Below are positions 8,238 through 17,444 of a stretch of DNA of 64,000 nucleotides, in pieces. The stretch is from positions 1 through 64,000 of the forward strand of contig CAMGZM010000004.1 of assembly GCA_946183145.1 (NCBI GenBank), written 5' to 3'. The stretch's first letter is position 1. Each line of letters begins with the position of its first letter. The notes under the pieces were generated by a model. The model was given only the letters and a program-made list of their open reading frames with translations. It did not search any database and was not told the origin of the DNA. Made by a program: the position numbers and the translations under genes. This DNA comes from an uncultured Fretibacterium sp. Its GTDB lineage: Bacteria; Synergistota; Synergistia; Synergistales; Aminobacteriaceae.

Positions 8238-10648
8238 TCTCGTGGGAATTGCTGAAGAATTTTATCGACATTGAGCCGCTGAATCTCACGCCGGAAGAAT
8301 TAGCAGAGAGACTCACATTCTCAGGCTCTGAAGTCGAAAGCATTACTTACACCGCCGGAAAAATGAAGGGAGTCGTCGCCGCAAAAATTAACGCTCTCGA
8401 AGCTCATCCCAAAGACGCAAAATATTCCATCGCTCACCTTGACACAGGAACGGGGATTCATGTCTGCATTACCAGCGCGAAAAACATGAAGAAGGGCGAC
8501 ACTGTATTTTACGCGGGAGAAGGTTCAATCTTGCCTGACGGGACGCAGTTAGGCACAAGAGATTTTCACGGCGTAATGAGCTATGGAATGATGCTGTCAG
8601 CGGAAGAGCTTGGGCTTCATGATGTTGATGATCCGTCGGGACTCTTAATCCTTCCGAATGACGCGAGGCCGGGCGACAAAGCAGAGAGTCTCTATCATGT
8701 CGGTGATGTCATTCTCGATGTCTCAATCACTCCGAATAGAGGAGACTTGCTGAGTCTTCTCGGAATGGCGCGCGAAATAAAAGGCTTGTACCCAAAATCA
8801 ACGCTGAAGACTCCCGAATGGTTACGCCCTCTTAAGCAGGACAAAGAATGGTCTGAAGAGTTCGGGAAAATCTCATTACCTGATAAAGGCTGTTACGCTT
8901 ACAGATTGGGACTCGCAACAGGCGCAAAGATTTCTGACTCGCCATTAACCGCAAAAATTGACCTCGCACACTTGGGAATGAGGCCGATAAATAATGCCGT
9001 CGACGTAACAAATTATGTCATGCTCATGTTAGGACAGCCCCTTCACGCTTTCGACCTTAATACGCTGCCAGCAAGAGAAATCACAGTGAGAGCTGCTCAT
9101 GAAGGCGAGCATATGATGACTCTTGACGGAAAAGACCGGGCATTGACAGAACGAGACATGCTGATTACTTCAGGCGGAGAAGCAATTGCCCTCGCTGGTG
9201 TAATGGGAGGAGAGCAGACCGGCATCAACGACGACACAAATACAATCGTCATAGAAAGCGCAAGTTTCTCGCCCGTAAGAGTCGGACATACTTCACGCAG
9301 ACTCGGAATTAACTCGGAGGCAGCATTCAGATTCTCACGGACGGTTGACCCCGCTTTGAGCAAATCCGCTCTCATGGCCGCAACAACTCTCATTCGCGAC
9401 TGGTGCGGGGCTGTAGTTGACTACAAACCGTTATCATCTGAGAATGACATTCACGAACCCAAGCCCGTAACTCTCACCCGCAAAAAATTATCCGTCTATT
9501 TATCGTGGGACAATATGAACGAGGCCGCAAAGATTCTTGACGGTTTCGGAATCTCTCAGGTGAAAGACAACGGAGACTCGCGCGTCTTCATGCCGCCGTC
9601 CTCAAGACCTGACATAACGATAGAGGAAGACTTGATAGAGGAGATTGGGAGGTTCAGAGGCTACAACGAGACAGAAGAGAGATTGCCCGGTGAAATGCCA
9701 AAGCGCGCGGACATCGGCGACTCTATGAGGCTTGCTGGATTCGTGAGAAATACTTTGATTCCGCGAGGCTACACGGAAGTATTAACGTACAGTTTCCTTC
9801 CTGAAGATTTCCCCGAAAAGCTGCGGCTTAATCCCGATGACATTCGCGCAAAACCCCTCACAATCTCAAACCCTATCAGCCGCGATCAAATGTCAATGCG
9901 TACAACATTATTGCCGGGATTATTGTCGGGACTCAAAGTCAGCATAACTTCAGGATGGCGCGAACCAGTGAGAATTTTTGAGCAGGGAAGAGTCTTCTTG
10001 AGGGACGCTGAACAATCGCATACTGAACCCGAACACGTTGCGGGACTCATCTTCAACGGACTTGATACGCGCTCGCCTTCTGGGAATCGCAATGAAGATT
10101 TCTACAGCATAAAGGCAGATGTTGAGTCGCTGATTACGGCAAGAGGGTACAGAGTCGATTTTGTTTCCGGCCATGAAAATTTCATGCACGCAGGACAGAC
10201 GGCGGATATTTTTGCTGACGGTGTGAAGATAGGTTACGCAGGAAGATTGAAGCCCGCGATTGAACAGGAGCTTGATGTTTCAGGAGTCTACGTTTTTGAG
10301 ATTGATGTTACGGGACTCACTGAGAGCCGCAAGCCCGCGTTTACTCCCGCAAGTTCATTCCCCGCGTCATTCCGGGATATTTCGCTTCTTGTCGCTGACA
10401 CAAAGAGCAATGATGACGTGATGAAAGACATTCGGCAGTGCGTGAAAGATTCAGGAAGTGATATTACGCTGGAGTCATTGAGGCTTTTCGACATTTACGC
10501 AGGAAAAGGAATCCCGGACGGTTTCAGGAGTCTCGCATACAGTCTGAGCTACCGTTCACACGCAAAAACATTAACCGTTGATGAAGTAGAGTCGCTTCAC
10601 AACGGAGTGCGCGAATCGTTAAAGGCAAAAGGCTACGTAGTGCGCTAG
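8231..10648 (+). CDS. pheT: Phenylalanyl-tRNA synthetase beta subunit
   Basis: 805 aa with B3/B4 and B5 domains; overlaps pheS. Confidence 0.95.
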   Translation: MLISWELLKNFIDIEPLNLTPEELAERLTFSGSEVESITYTAGKMKGVVAAKINALEAHPKDAKYSIAHLDTGTGIHVCITSAKNMKKGDTVFYAGEGSILPDGTQLGTRDFHGVMSYGMMLSAEELGLHDVDDPSGLLILPNDARPGDKAESLYHVGDVILDVSITPNRGDLLSLLGMAREIKGLYPKSTLKTPEWLRPLKQDKEWSEEFGKISLPDKGCYAYRLGLATGAKISDSPLTAKIDLAHLGMRPINNAVDVTNYVMLMLGQPLHAFDLNTLPAREITVRAAHEGEHMMTLDGKDRALTERDMLITSGGEAIALAGVMGGEQTGINDDTNTIVIESASFSPVRVGHTSRRLGINSEAAFRFSRTVDPALSKSALMAATTLIRDWCGAVVDYKPLSSENDIHEPKPVTLTRKKLSVYLSWDNMNEAAKILDGFGISQVKDNGDSRVFMPPSSRPDITIEEDLIEEIGRFRGYNETEERLPGEMPKRADIGDSMRLAGFVRNTLIPRGYTEVLTYSFLPEDFPEKLRLNPDDIRAKPLTISNPISRDQMSMRTTLLPGLLSGLKVSITSGWREPVRIFEQGRVFLRDAEQSHTEPEHVAGLIFNGLDTRSPSGNRNEDFYSIKADVESLITARGYRVDFVSGHENFMHAGQTADIFADGVKIGYAGRLKPAIEQELDVSGVYVFEIDVTGLTESRKPAFTPASSFPASFRDISLLVADTKSNDDVMKDIRQCVKDSGSDITLESLRLFDIYAGKGIPDGFRSLAYSLSYRSHAKTLTVDEVESLHNGVRESLKAKGYVVR

Positions 10649-10664
10649 GATATAACACGCTGAT

Positions 10665-10707
10665 TAATCGCCTCTCTGTTACAATTAGCAGCGAGGTGAT
10701 TTTTTTT
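10665..10707 (+). promoter_or_regulatory. Hairpin with T8 tract overlapping the SD of the next gene
   Basis: AATCGCCTC...GAGGTGATT followed by T8 and ATG; the 3' arm contains the GAGGTG SD. Confidence 0.55.
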
Positions 10708-10935
10708 ATGGCCGCTAATTTGAATGACGCAGAATATTTTGCTGATACGATTATGAGCCGCGTTGAGCAATTGCTTAATGAACGAAATGTTTTGCGCCGC
10801 GAGATTGCAAGAAAGTCTGACGGAACATTAGAGCATGACAAAGCATTTGTGCGTGCGTTTCAGAACAGTGTGATTGATAACTCTTATGCCTCAGAAAAAA
10901 TTGCGAGGCTTGAACATATGCTGCTGACAAGGTGA
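10708..10935 (+). CDS. Small hypothetical protein
   Basis: ATG 10708 preceded by GAGGTG; tightly packed before a zapA-like gene. Confidence 0.6.
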   Translation: MAANLNDAEYFADTIMSRVEQLLNERNVLRREIARKSDGTLEHDKAFVRAFQNSVIDNSYASEKIARLEHMLLTR

Positions 10936-10942
10936 TAAAGTT

Positions 10943-11185
10943 ATGAGGACTTCACGCGATGTATCTCTCACTATAGGCAAGGGAATTTACACGATACATA
11001 CCCCGCTTGAGAATGAAGAAATTGACAGGATAAAGGCATTAATCGATGAGGCTTGCGGTGAAATAGTGAAGGGCGCAAAGCAGGAAGATATGTTAATGCT
11101 TACGTGCCTAAAACTTGCGTACAGTCTCGACAGCGTTAATGAAAAGCTCAGGAAGATTCTTGAACGCATTGACAGCGAGAGTTAG
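10943..11185 (+). CDS. ZapA-like cell division protein
   Basis: SLTIGKGIYTIHTPLENEEIDRIKALIDEACGEI...LTCLKLAYSLDSVNEKL resembles ZapA; post-pheT location typical for zapA. Confidence 0.55.
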   Translation: MRTSRDVSLTIGKGIYTIHTPLENEEIDRIKALIDEACGEIVKGAKQEDMLMLTCLKLAYSLDSVNEKLRKILERIDSES

Positions 11186-11189
11186 AGCC

Positions 11190-11954
11190 GTGAAATATGA
11201 TGAGCTGAAATTCAAGATACCAGTTGAGTCAGAATCATACAGGGATGACTCAGAATTTGTTACGCGCATGATACTGGCAATTCTTGATGAGCGGAGAAAA
11301 GCGAATGACAACAGGATAATCATCAACACAAATCTTAAAGCCGGCCTGCCATTGAAGGACATCAACAAAATTGCAGGGCCGTTAATTGAGGCGTGGGCAT
11401 TTGAAGTTTTTGCGGGGATAAGAGACAACAGCAATAACATTTACAGTCTGATTAACGCAGAAGCACAGGGACGCTTAGACATGGCAGACATAATTCTCCA
11501 GTTCCGCAAAGATTCTTCAGTCCTCACAGGAAATATTGACGTTAAAGCCACATCGGACGACATAAAGAAGAGCGGAAAAAGCCCAAACATAACATCATTC
11601 AGCAGAATACGTACAGCATACGTAACAGACCCGGATTTTATGTTCATCGTACTGTCAATAAAACACAAAGTATATTCCGAACGCAACAAGAACACGGGAT
11701 TAGTTGACGGAATTATGGAAATTTCAAGTTATAACGCATATGACCTGAAATTCATCAGCGAGTCGGATTTGAGCTATAACCCAGCTTTAGGCACAGGGCA
11801 AATTCAGGTGAGCGACATTCATTATGTCAGCCTTCAATACCGAACAACGTGGGAGATGTGCCAGCTTTTAGACAGAAAATATCTTCACAGCTCGCGCCGT
11901 ACAATTAATGACTTCTACAGGGAGGCGGTGAAAAACAAATGGCTGAAGGAATAA
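11190..11954 (+). CDS. Putative type II restriction endonuclease
   Basis: GTG start; RLDMADIILQF...GNIDVKAT resembles a PD-(D/E)XK core; overlaps the methyltransferase ORF by 16 bp. Confidence 0.65.
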   Translation: MKYDELKFKIPVESESYRDDSEFVTRMILAILDERRKANDNRIIINTNLKAGLPLKDINKIAGPLIEAWAFEVFAGIRDNSNNIYSLINAEAQGRLDMADIILQFRKDSSVLTGNIDVKATSDDIKKSGKSPNITSFSRIRTAYVTDPDFMFIVLSIKHKVYSERNKNTGLVDGIMEISSYNAYDLKFISESDLSYNPALGTGQIQVSDIHYVSLQYRTTWEMCQLLDRKYLHSSRRTINDFYREAVKNKWLKE

Positions 11955-12754
11955 GCGTTATATGCGGTGATGCTGTTGACGAAATGAAGAAGCTGCCAGA
12001 TAAAAGCATAAATCTTGTTGTTACCGACCCGCCGTATAATCTTGGGAAAAATTACGGTGCTACTAATGACAGAATGAACTTTGACGACTATATGACATTC
12101 TCCCGCTCATGGCTGAACGAGGCAAAACGAGTCCTCACTGATGACGGCTCAATATATATTTTCATGGGTATGCGCTTCATCTCTTACCTGTATATTATTC
12201 TTGAGCAGGAGCTTGGAATGTTCTTTAACTCCTGGATAACGTGGCATTACACGCAGGGCAGCGGCAAAACACGCGGATATTCGCCAAGACATGACGATAT
12301 ATTATTCTTCACGAAAGACAGGGACAATTTCACATTCAACCTTGATGCAGTGAGAGTCCCGCAGAAATATTACAGATCCCGCAACAACATGAAGGGCGCA
12401 AATCCCGGAAACGTCTGGGAGTTCTCACACATTCACTACTGCAATTCGTCCCGCATGAATCATCCCACACAGAAGCCGGAAGCATTATTCCTGAGAATGA
12501 TACTCGCTTCATCAAATGAGGGTGATACGGTTCTTGATCCTTTCTGCGGTTCTGGTACATCGCTGAGAGTCTGCCAGCAGTCAGCAAGAAACGCAATCGG
12601 AATCGACATAAACCCGGATTACACGGCCATGACACTTGAGAGGCTTGCGGGAGAATTTCACGGCTTCGACAGCTCGGACGCAAGAATCAACAGAGTACCA
12701 GCAGGAAAGAATCACACAAACCAGATTCCAATATGGAGGGAGGAAAATTCATGA
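11939..12754 (+). CDS. Type II DNA methyltransferase (beta-class motif order)
   Basis: TDPPYNLGKNYG near the N-terminus, MNHPTQKPEALFLRMI, LDPFCGSGTSLRVC near the C-terminus. Confidence 0.85.
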   Translation: MAEGISVICGDAVDEMKKLPDKSINLVVTDPPYNLGKNYGATNDRMNFDDYMTFSRSWLNEAKRVLTDDGSIYIFMGMRFISYLYIILEQELGMFFNSWITWHYTQGSGKTRGYSPRHDDILFFTKDRDNFTFNLDAVRVPQKYYRSRNNMKGANPGNVWEFSHIHYCNSSRMNHPTQKPEALFLRMILASSNEGDTVLDPFCGSGTSLRVCQQSARNAIGIDINPDYTAMTLERLAGEFHGFDSSDARINRVPAGKNHTNQIPIWREENS

Positions 12755-12879
12755 CACAGATAATTTTCGGGCTAATCATCATTGCGGGGATATATTTTGC
12801 GCTGAGATTCATTCACCGTGAAAGGCACTGCAAACACAACTGCAGCGAATGCCGCCACCCTTGCCACACAAGAACGTGA
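12751..12879 (+). CDS. Small Cys-rich single-TM protein (FeoB-associated-like)
   Basis: MTQIIFGLIIIAGIYFALRFIHRERHCKHNCSECRHPCHTRT, ATGA overlap with the methyltransferase stop, GGAGGGAGG upstream; absent from the supplied ORF track. Confidence 0.55.
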   Translation: MTQIIFGLIIIAGIYFALRFIHRERHCKHNCSECRHPCHTRT

Positions 12880-12920
12880 TATTATTTGCGGGTTAAATTT
12901 TTGAAGGGAGATAACTTTTC

Positions 12921-13370
12921 ATGAAGGTAATACTGAAATCAGACGTATCAAAACTCGGCAAAGCAGGCTCACTCATCGACGTAAGCGACGGACACGCAAG
13001 AAATTTCCTCATTCCCAGAGGACTCGCAATCGAGGCGACTCCCGGAAAGCTCAACGAATGGAAAAACGAGCAGGCAAGACTCAAGGCAAAAGATGAAAAA
13101 CTCCGCGCAGAAGCATTAGCCCTTCAGAAAAAATTGCAGGGAAAATCAGTAACAGTTGAAGGCAAAGCAGGCGAGAACGGCAAATTATTCGGCAGCATCA
13201 CAGCGGCGCAAGTCTCGGAAGCCCTTGAAGCACAGCACGGACTAAAAGATTTCGACAAACGAAACATCAAACTTGACGACACAATAAAGCAGCCCGGGAA
13301 TTTCCCTGTATCGCTCAAACTTTACCCCGGAATTGTTGCTGATATGACTCTCACAGTCAAAGTTTCATGA
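12921..13370 (+). CDS. rplI: 50S ribosomal protein L9
   Basis: MKVILKSDVSKLGKAGSLIDVSDGHARNFLIPRGLA. Confidence 0.95.
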   Translation: MKVILKSDVSKLGKAGSLIDVSDGHARNFLIPRGLAIEATPGKLNEWKNEQARLKAKDEKLRAEALALQKKLQGKSVTVEGKAGENGKLFGSITAAQVSEALEAQHGLKDFDKRNIKLDDTIKQPGNFPVSLKLYPGIVADMTLTVKVS

Positions 13371-14722
13371 CTCAGCGTTATTCCACGCTCCCAAACAGCC
13401 GAGACGCTGAACGCTCCGTATTAGGCTCGTGCATAATTTCACCTGAAGCACTAGGAACAGCGATAGAGATTCTCATGCCTGATGACTTCTACAACGTTTC
13501 GTACAGGGCAGTGTTTGCGATTCTCTCGTCGATGTATCTTGCTGACAAAAAGGTAGATTTTCTCACGGTCTGCGAGGAGCTTAAAGCGCGGAATCTTTTT
13601 GAGACTCTCGGCGGTCAGACGTTCATTGCGGGGCTTATGTCCTCAGTAACAACTACCGCGAACATTATCACGCACGCTGAAATTGTCCGGGATTATGCCA
13701 TAAGAAGGCGGCTTATTGAGGCGGGGAATCGAATCATTTCCCTTGCGAAGCGGACGGACAACACAACAAAGAGCATCATTGAAGAGGCAGAAAGATTAAT
13801 CTTTGAGGCGGCTCAGAACAGAAGCTCAAGCGATTTCAGGCATGTGCGCGAGATAATCGGGCCTGTCTTGGTGGGCGTTGAAGAAAGATACAAGGAGAAT
13901 GACAGCAAAGTCGCGGGTTATCCTACGAGTTTTCCTGACCTCGATAACTACACAGGAGGACTTCAGCCCGGAAGCCTCACGATAATTGCGGCTCGTCCCT
14001 CAATGGGAAAAACTGCGTTTGCCGTGAACATTGCGCAGTTCGGAGGAGGAGAGTCAAACCGTCCTGTGCTGCTATTCAGTCTAGAAATGCCCGCTGAACA
14101 GTTAGTTATGCGTATGCTTTCTGCTGAGTCGGGCGTAAATCTCTCACTCCTAAATTCAGGGACATTTGACTCTCACGCGTTTGATTATGTCCGTGAGGCT
14201 TGCGATGTTGTGGCAAAACGAAACATTTTCATCAACGACGACTCAGGCTTGACGGCTATGGATTTCCGCACAAGATGCAGACGATTCAAGACTCGTCATC
14301 CGAATCTCGCGCTTGTTATCGTTGACTATTTGCAGCTAATGAGCTCGGGCGACGGTAGGCCGGAAGGAAGGCAGCAGGAAGTTTCAGACATTTCACGGAT
14401 GCTCAAAGCTTCAGCAAGAGAACTTGAATGCCCCGTTATAGCTTTGTCGCAATTATCACGCGCTGTTGAGTCAAGAAACGAGAAGAAACCGCAATTGTCA
14501 GACTTGAGGGACTCAGGTGCAATTGAGCAGGACGCGGATTTAGTTTTGCTGATGTACAGGGGAGATTATTACGGCGAAAATGAGAACAACGACATTCAGG
14601 ACAGCGAGGCAGAAATAAGAGTCGCAAAGAACAGAAACGGCAGAACAGGAGTCTTCAAGCTCATATTCAAGCGCGAGTTCACAAGATTCCTGAGTCACGC
14701 TGAAGATATGCCCGGCATGTAG
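13367..14722 (+). CDS. dnaB: Replicative DNA helicase
   Basis: DAERSVLGS, ARPSMGKTAF Walker A, LVIVDYLQLM, SQLSRAVE. Confidence 0.95.
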   Translation: MTQRYSTLPNSRDAERSVLGSCIISPEALGTAIEILMPDDFYNVSYRAVFAILSSMYLADKKVDFLTVCEELKARNLFETLGGQTFIAGLMSSVTTTANIITHAEIVRDYAIRRRLIEAGNRIISLAKRTDNTTKSIIEEAERLIFEAAQNRSSSDFRHVREIIGPVLVGVEERYKENDSKVAGYPTSFPDLDNYTGGLQPGSLTIIAARPSMGKTAFAVNIAQFGGGESNRPVLLFSLEMPAEQLVMRMLSAESGVNLSLLNSGTFDSHAFDYVREACDVVAKRNIFINDDSGLTAMDFRTRCRRFKTRHPNLALVIVDYLQLMSSGDGRPEGRQQEVSDISRMLKASARELECPVIALSQLSRAVESRNEKKPQLSDLRDSGAIEQDADLVLLMYRGDYYGENENNDIQDSEAEIRVAKNRNGRTGVFKLIFKREFTRFLSHAEDMPGM

Positions 14723-14881
14723 CAGAAAATATAGCGGCTGGCGGCCATGCAACAATCACTTAACCGCTGACCGCTGAATTTTATTCCGTCCGCAATGCGT
14801 CAAGAGGGAAAAAAATTAATGCTATAATGTCAAATACTCACTGAAAAAATTTAGCTGTGAAAGGAAGTATCATTAATCATC

Positions 14882-15376
14882 ATGGAACCGTTATACAAGA
14901 CCTACAAACCCGCCGTAAAAGGTTTCTACAAACTTTGGCTTCTCGCGCTTCTCCTTCTCGTTCTCGCTGGAGTAGCTAATTACTTCAAGCCCGGCGAGGC
15001 GTGGCTCAAATGGTTATGGATTGCAGTTGCTGCTGTTGATGTCCTCATCATTCTTTACATCTACGCAAAACGCTGGACACTCTCACTCACAATCAAGGAC
15101 AATCCCGAAAAGCCATCGGATCAGGAAGTATCATTTGAGGAGTGCAACCCGTTAAAGCCGTTCAGCTCGGATTTCAGCAAATCAATTGAAATCAGCCTTC
15201 AGAACATTGAGCACATTGAAGTGAAACAGACGATGATGCAGAAAATTCTTGGTATCGGCGACATCATAATAGCTTCATCAGGAACTGGACGCGAAGAGAT
15301 TCAAGCTCCGAATATCCCCGACCCTCAGGCAGTACGCGACGAGATTCAGCTTCACGCGAGCAATTACAGGAAGTAG
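14882..15376 (+). CDS. Membrane protein with PH-like domain
   Basis: Two TM segments followed by a bPH2-like region (LSLTIKDN...IEISLQNIEHIEVKQTMMQKILGIGDIIIASSGT). Confidence 0.6.
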   Translation: MEPLYKTYKPAVKGFYKLWLLALLLLVLAGVANYFKPGEAWLKWLWIAVAAVDVLIILYIYAKRWTLSLTIKDNPEKPSDQEVSFEECNPLKPFSSDFSKSIEISLQNIEHIEVKQTMMQKILGIGDIIIASSGTGREEIQAPNIPDPQAVRDEIQLHASNYRK

Positions 15377-15411
15377 CATACAGAATACATTACACGCAGA
15401 AACGCAGCAAA

Positions 15412-15463
15412 AACACGGGAGCATTTGTCCATCACAAAGACATTTGCCCCCGTTTTTGTTTGC
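15412..15463. terminator. Intergenic terminator between convergent genes
   Basis: CAAAAACACGGGAGCA...TGCCCCCGTTTTTG. Confidence 0.5.
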
Positions 15464-15481
15464 CTTTTGCACGTTTACCCG

Positions 15482-17338
15482 CTATTTTTTGTTGAGGCAT
15501 TCCTTCAGTATTCTCATCATTTCGAGGCTCTTGAAGGGTTTCGGGAGATAATCATCGAATCCCATCGCTATATATTCAGCCCGCGCATTTCCCCCGGCGT
15601 TCGCAGTCAGGGCTATGAATGACGTATCAGGCGCGTACTTTTTCGCATGGCCGAGAGTCTCTACTCCGTCCATACCCGGCATTTTGTGATCGAGAAACAC
15701 AATGTCATAATGTCCCGCCTTGATTTTCTCTAACGCTTCCTCGCCTGATTCAGCAGTCTCAATATCAGCCATCGACTCTTTCAGCATTCCTTTTGCGACA
15801 ACGAGATTCACAGGAGTGTCATCAACCACAAGAATTTTCGCGCCAGGCCACACGGAAGGCCCTTCATCATTCACAGTCTCAGCGGGCGCGGCGTTTTGCA
15901 TGAACTCTTCATACTCTTTGATTGTGATATTGTCCCCGCGTGAGATTCTCTGAGGCACGTTGAAGGTTATCTTTGTACCCTCGCCGTATTTGCTCTCAAG
16001 CTGTATATTCCCGCTCATTATGTGTATTATGTCTCTCACAAGCGCAAGCCCTAAACCCGCGCCGGGTATGTGCCGAGTCTCAACGATATTAGCACGCTCG
16101 AAAGGCTCAAAGATCTTCACGGTCTCTTCCTGCCTGATTCCCATCCCGGTATCCTCAACCGTAACAGTGAGAATCACCGCTGAATTTCCGTTCCCCGTAA
16201 CATTCCCCGTAACTGTGAGCGTGATATTTCCTGACTGAGTATATTTAGCGGCGTTGTTCAGAAGATTCGTCAAAACCTGCTTCAGCCTGAGAGAGTCTCC
16301 GTGCAGATGTTCAGGGAGTGAAGGCTCTGCGTTAAGGATGAATTTCACGGGCTTCCCTGAGATTAACGGAGTAATATAGCTCTCGCAGTCCTTGAGAATC
16401 TCCCACAGGTGATAATCTGACTCGTAAAGCTCCATTTTCCCCGCTTCAATCTTTGAGATGTCAAGAATATTGTTGACGATATTCAGCAGATGTTCTCCCG
16501 CGTCCTTGATGTCGTTTGAGGCTTTTCGGGTCTCGCTGTCTTGTGCTTCCGCGTAAATCATCTCATTGATACCGAGTATTGCGTTCATAGGCGTGCGTAT
16601 CTCGTGTGATGTGCTTGCGAGGAAATTGCTTTTTGCTTTGTTCGCCGCTCCTGCTCTCTTCATTGACTCTTCTGCTGCTATTCTCGCCTCTTCTGTTTCG
16701 TTCTGCGCCCCTATCAATCGTCTGTATGTCGGTGCCTCAAGGTAGAAGAACGTGAACACAAGCATTATTGTTGCGACTGCGTAGACAAACGGAAGGTTGA
16801 GCCTGAAAAGATACTGCATCACGAATGAGTCAATCAGCAATATAAACATCAGGTTCATCACGATAAACTGCCCTTTTCCGTAATGCTCCTGAAAGATAAT
16901 CTGCAATATGAATCCTTCAATCACAAACAGGACTCCAAATCCCGGTGAAAATATCATGTATAATCTGTCATTTCTCCCGAAAACAACAAGAAGCGTAAGA
17001 CTCACCGTGAGAATGAGAAAATGTATGTCCGTGAATCTCCTGCTGATTACGTTCGTATAGGCCGCAACGTAGCACATTAAGCAGTAAGCGTTGATGTTGA
17101 TTACGCCGTAAAATATTTTCGTCCACGCTGTTACGCTCTTCATTCCCGTCGTAACATCAAGTACAAGCTCGAACACCGCCGCAATAAGAGTCGAAATCAC
17201 AAGAAGAAGATACCGCCGGTTGATTTCGGACTTAGTAGCCATTCTCCCGCCCAAAAACGCAGAGAGCACGCAAAGAAACGGAATCATAGACAGCTCTATA
17301 AAAGCCTCGTTAAAATGTAAAGCCATTGTGAAAAGCAA
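15482..17338 (-). CDS. Hybrid sensor histidine kinase / response regulator
   Basis: N-terminal multi-TM region, STSHEIRTPMNAILG H-box, GAGLGLALV, C-terminal receiver (LVVDDTPVN...DIVFLDHKMPGMDG). Confidence 0.9.
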   Translation of the reverse strand: MLFTMALHFNEAFIELSMIPFLCVLSAFLGGRMATKSEINRRYLLLVISTLIAAVFELVLDVTTGMKSVTAWTKIFYGVININAYCLMCYVAAYTNVISRRFTDIHFLILTVSLTLLVVFGRNDRLYMIFSPGFGVLFVIEGFILQIIFQEHYGKGQFIVMNLMFILLIDSFVMQYLFRLNLPFVYAVATIMLVFTFFYLEAPTYRRLIGAQNETEEARIAAEESMKRAGAANKAKSNFLASTSHEIRTPMNAILGINEMIYAEAQDSETRKASNDIKDAGEHLLNIVNNILDISKIEAGKMELYESDYHLWEILKDCESYITPLISGKPVKFILNAEPSLPEHLHGDSLRLKQVLTNLLNNAAKYTQSGNITLTVTGNVTGNGNSAVILTVTVEDTGMGIRQEETVKIFEPFERANIVETRHIPGAGLGLALVRDIIHIMSGNIQLESKYGEGTKITFNVPQRISRGDNITIKEYEEFMQNAAPAETVNDEGPSVWPGAKILVVDDTPVNLVVAKGMLKESMADIETAESGEEALEKIKAGHYDIVFLDHKMPGMDGVETLGHAKKYAPDTSFIALTANAGGNARAEYIAMGFDDYLPKPFKSLEMMRILKECLNKK

Positions 17339-17444
17339 AGCCCCTTTTGTGTGAAAATGTGATTAATTGAGTATAGCACCTTGACGGCTTTCACGCGTGA
17401 TATAATGCGCTGACATATCCCAATAAAGGACAGGCCACATAAAA

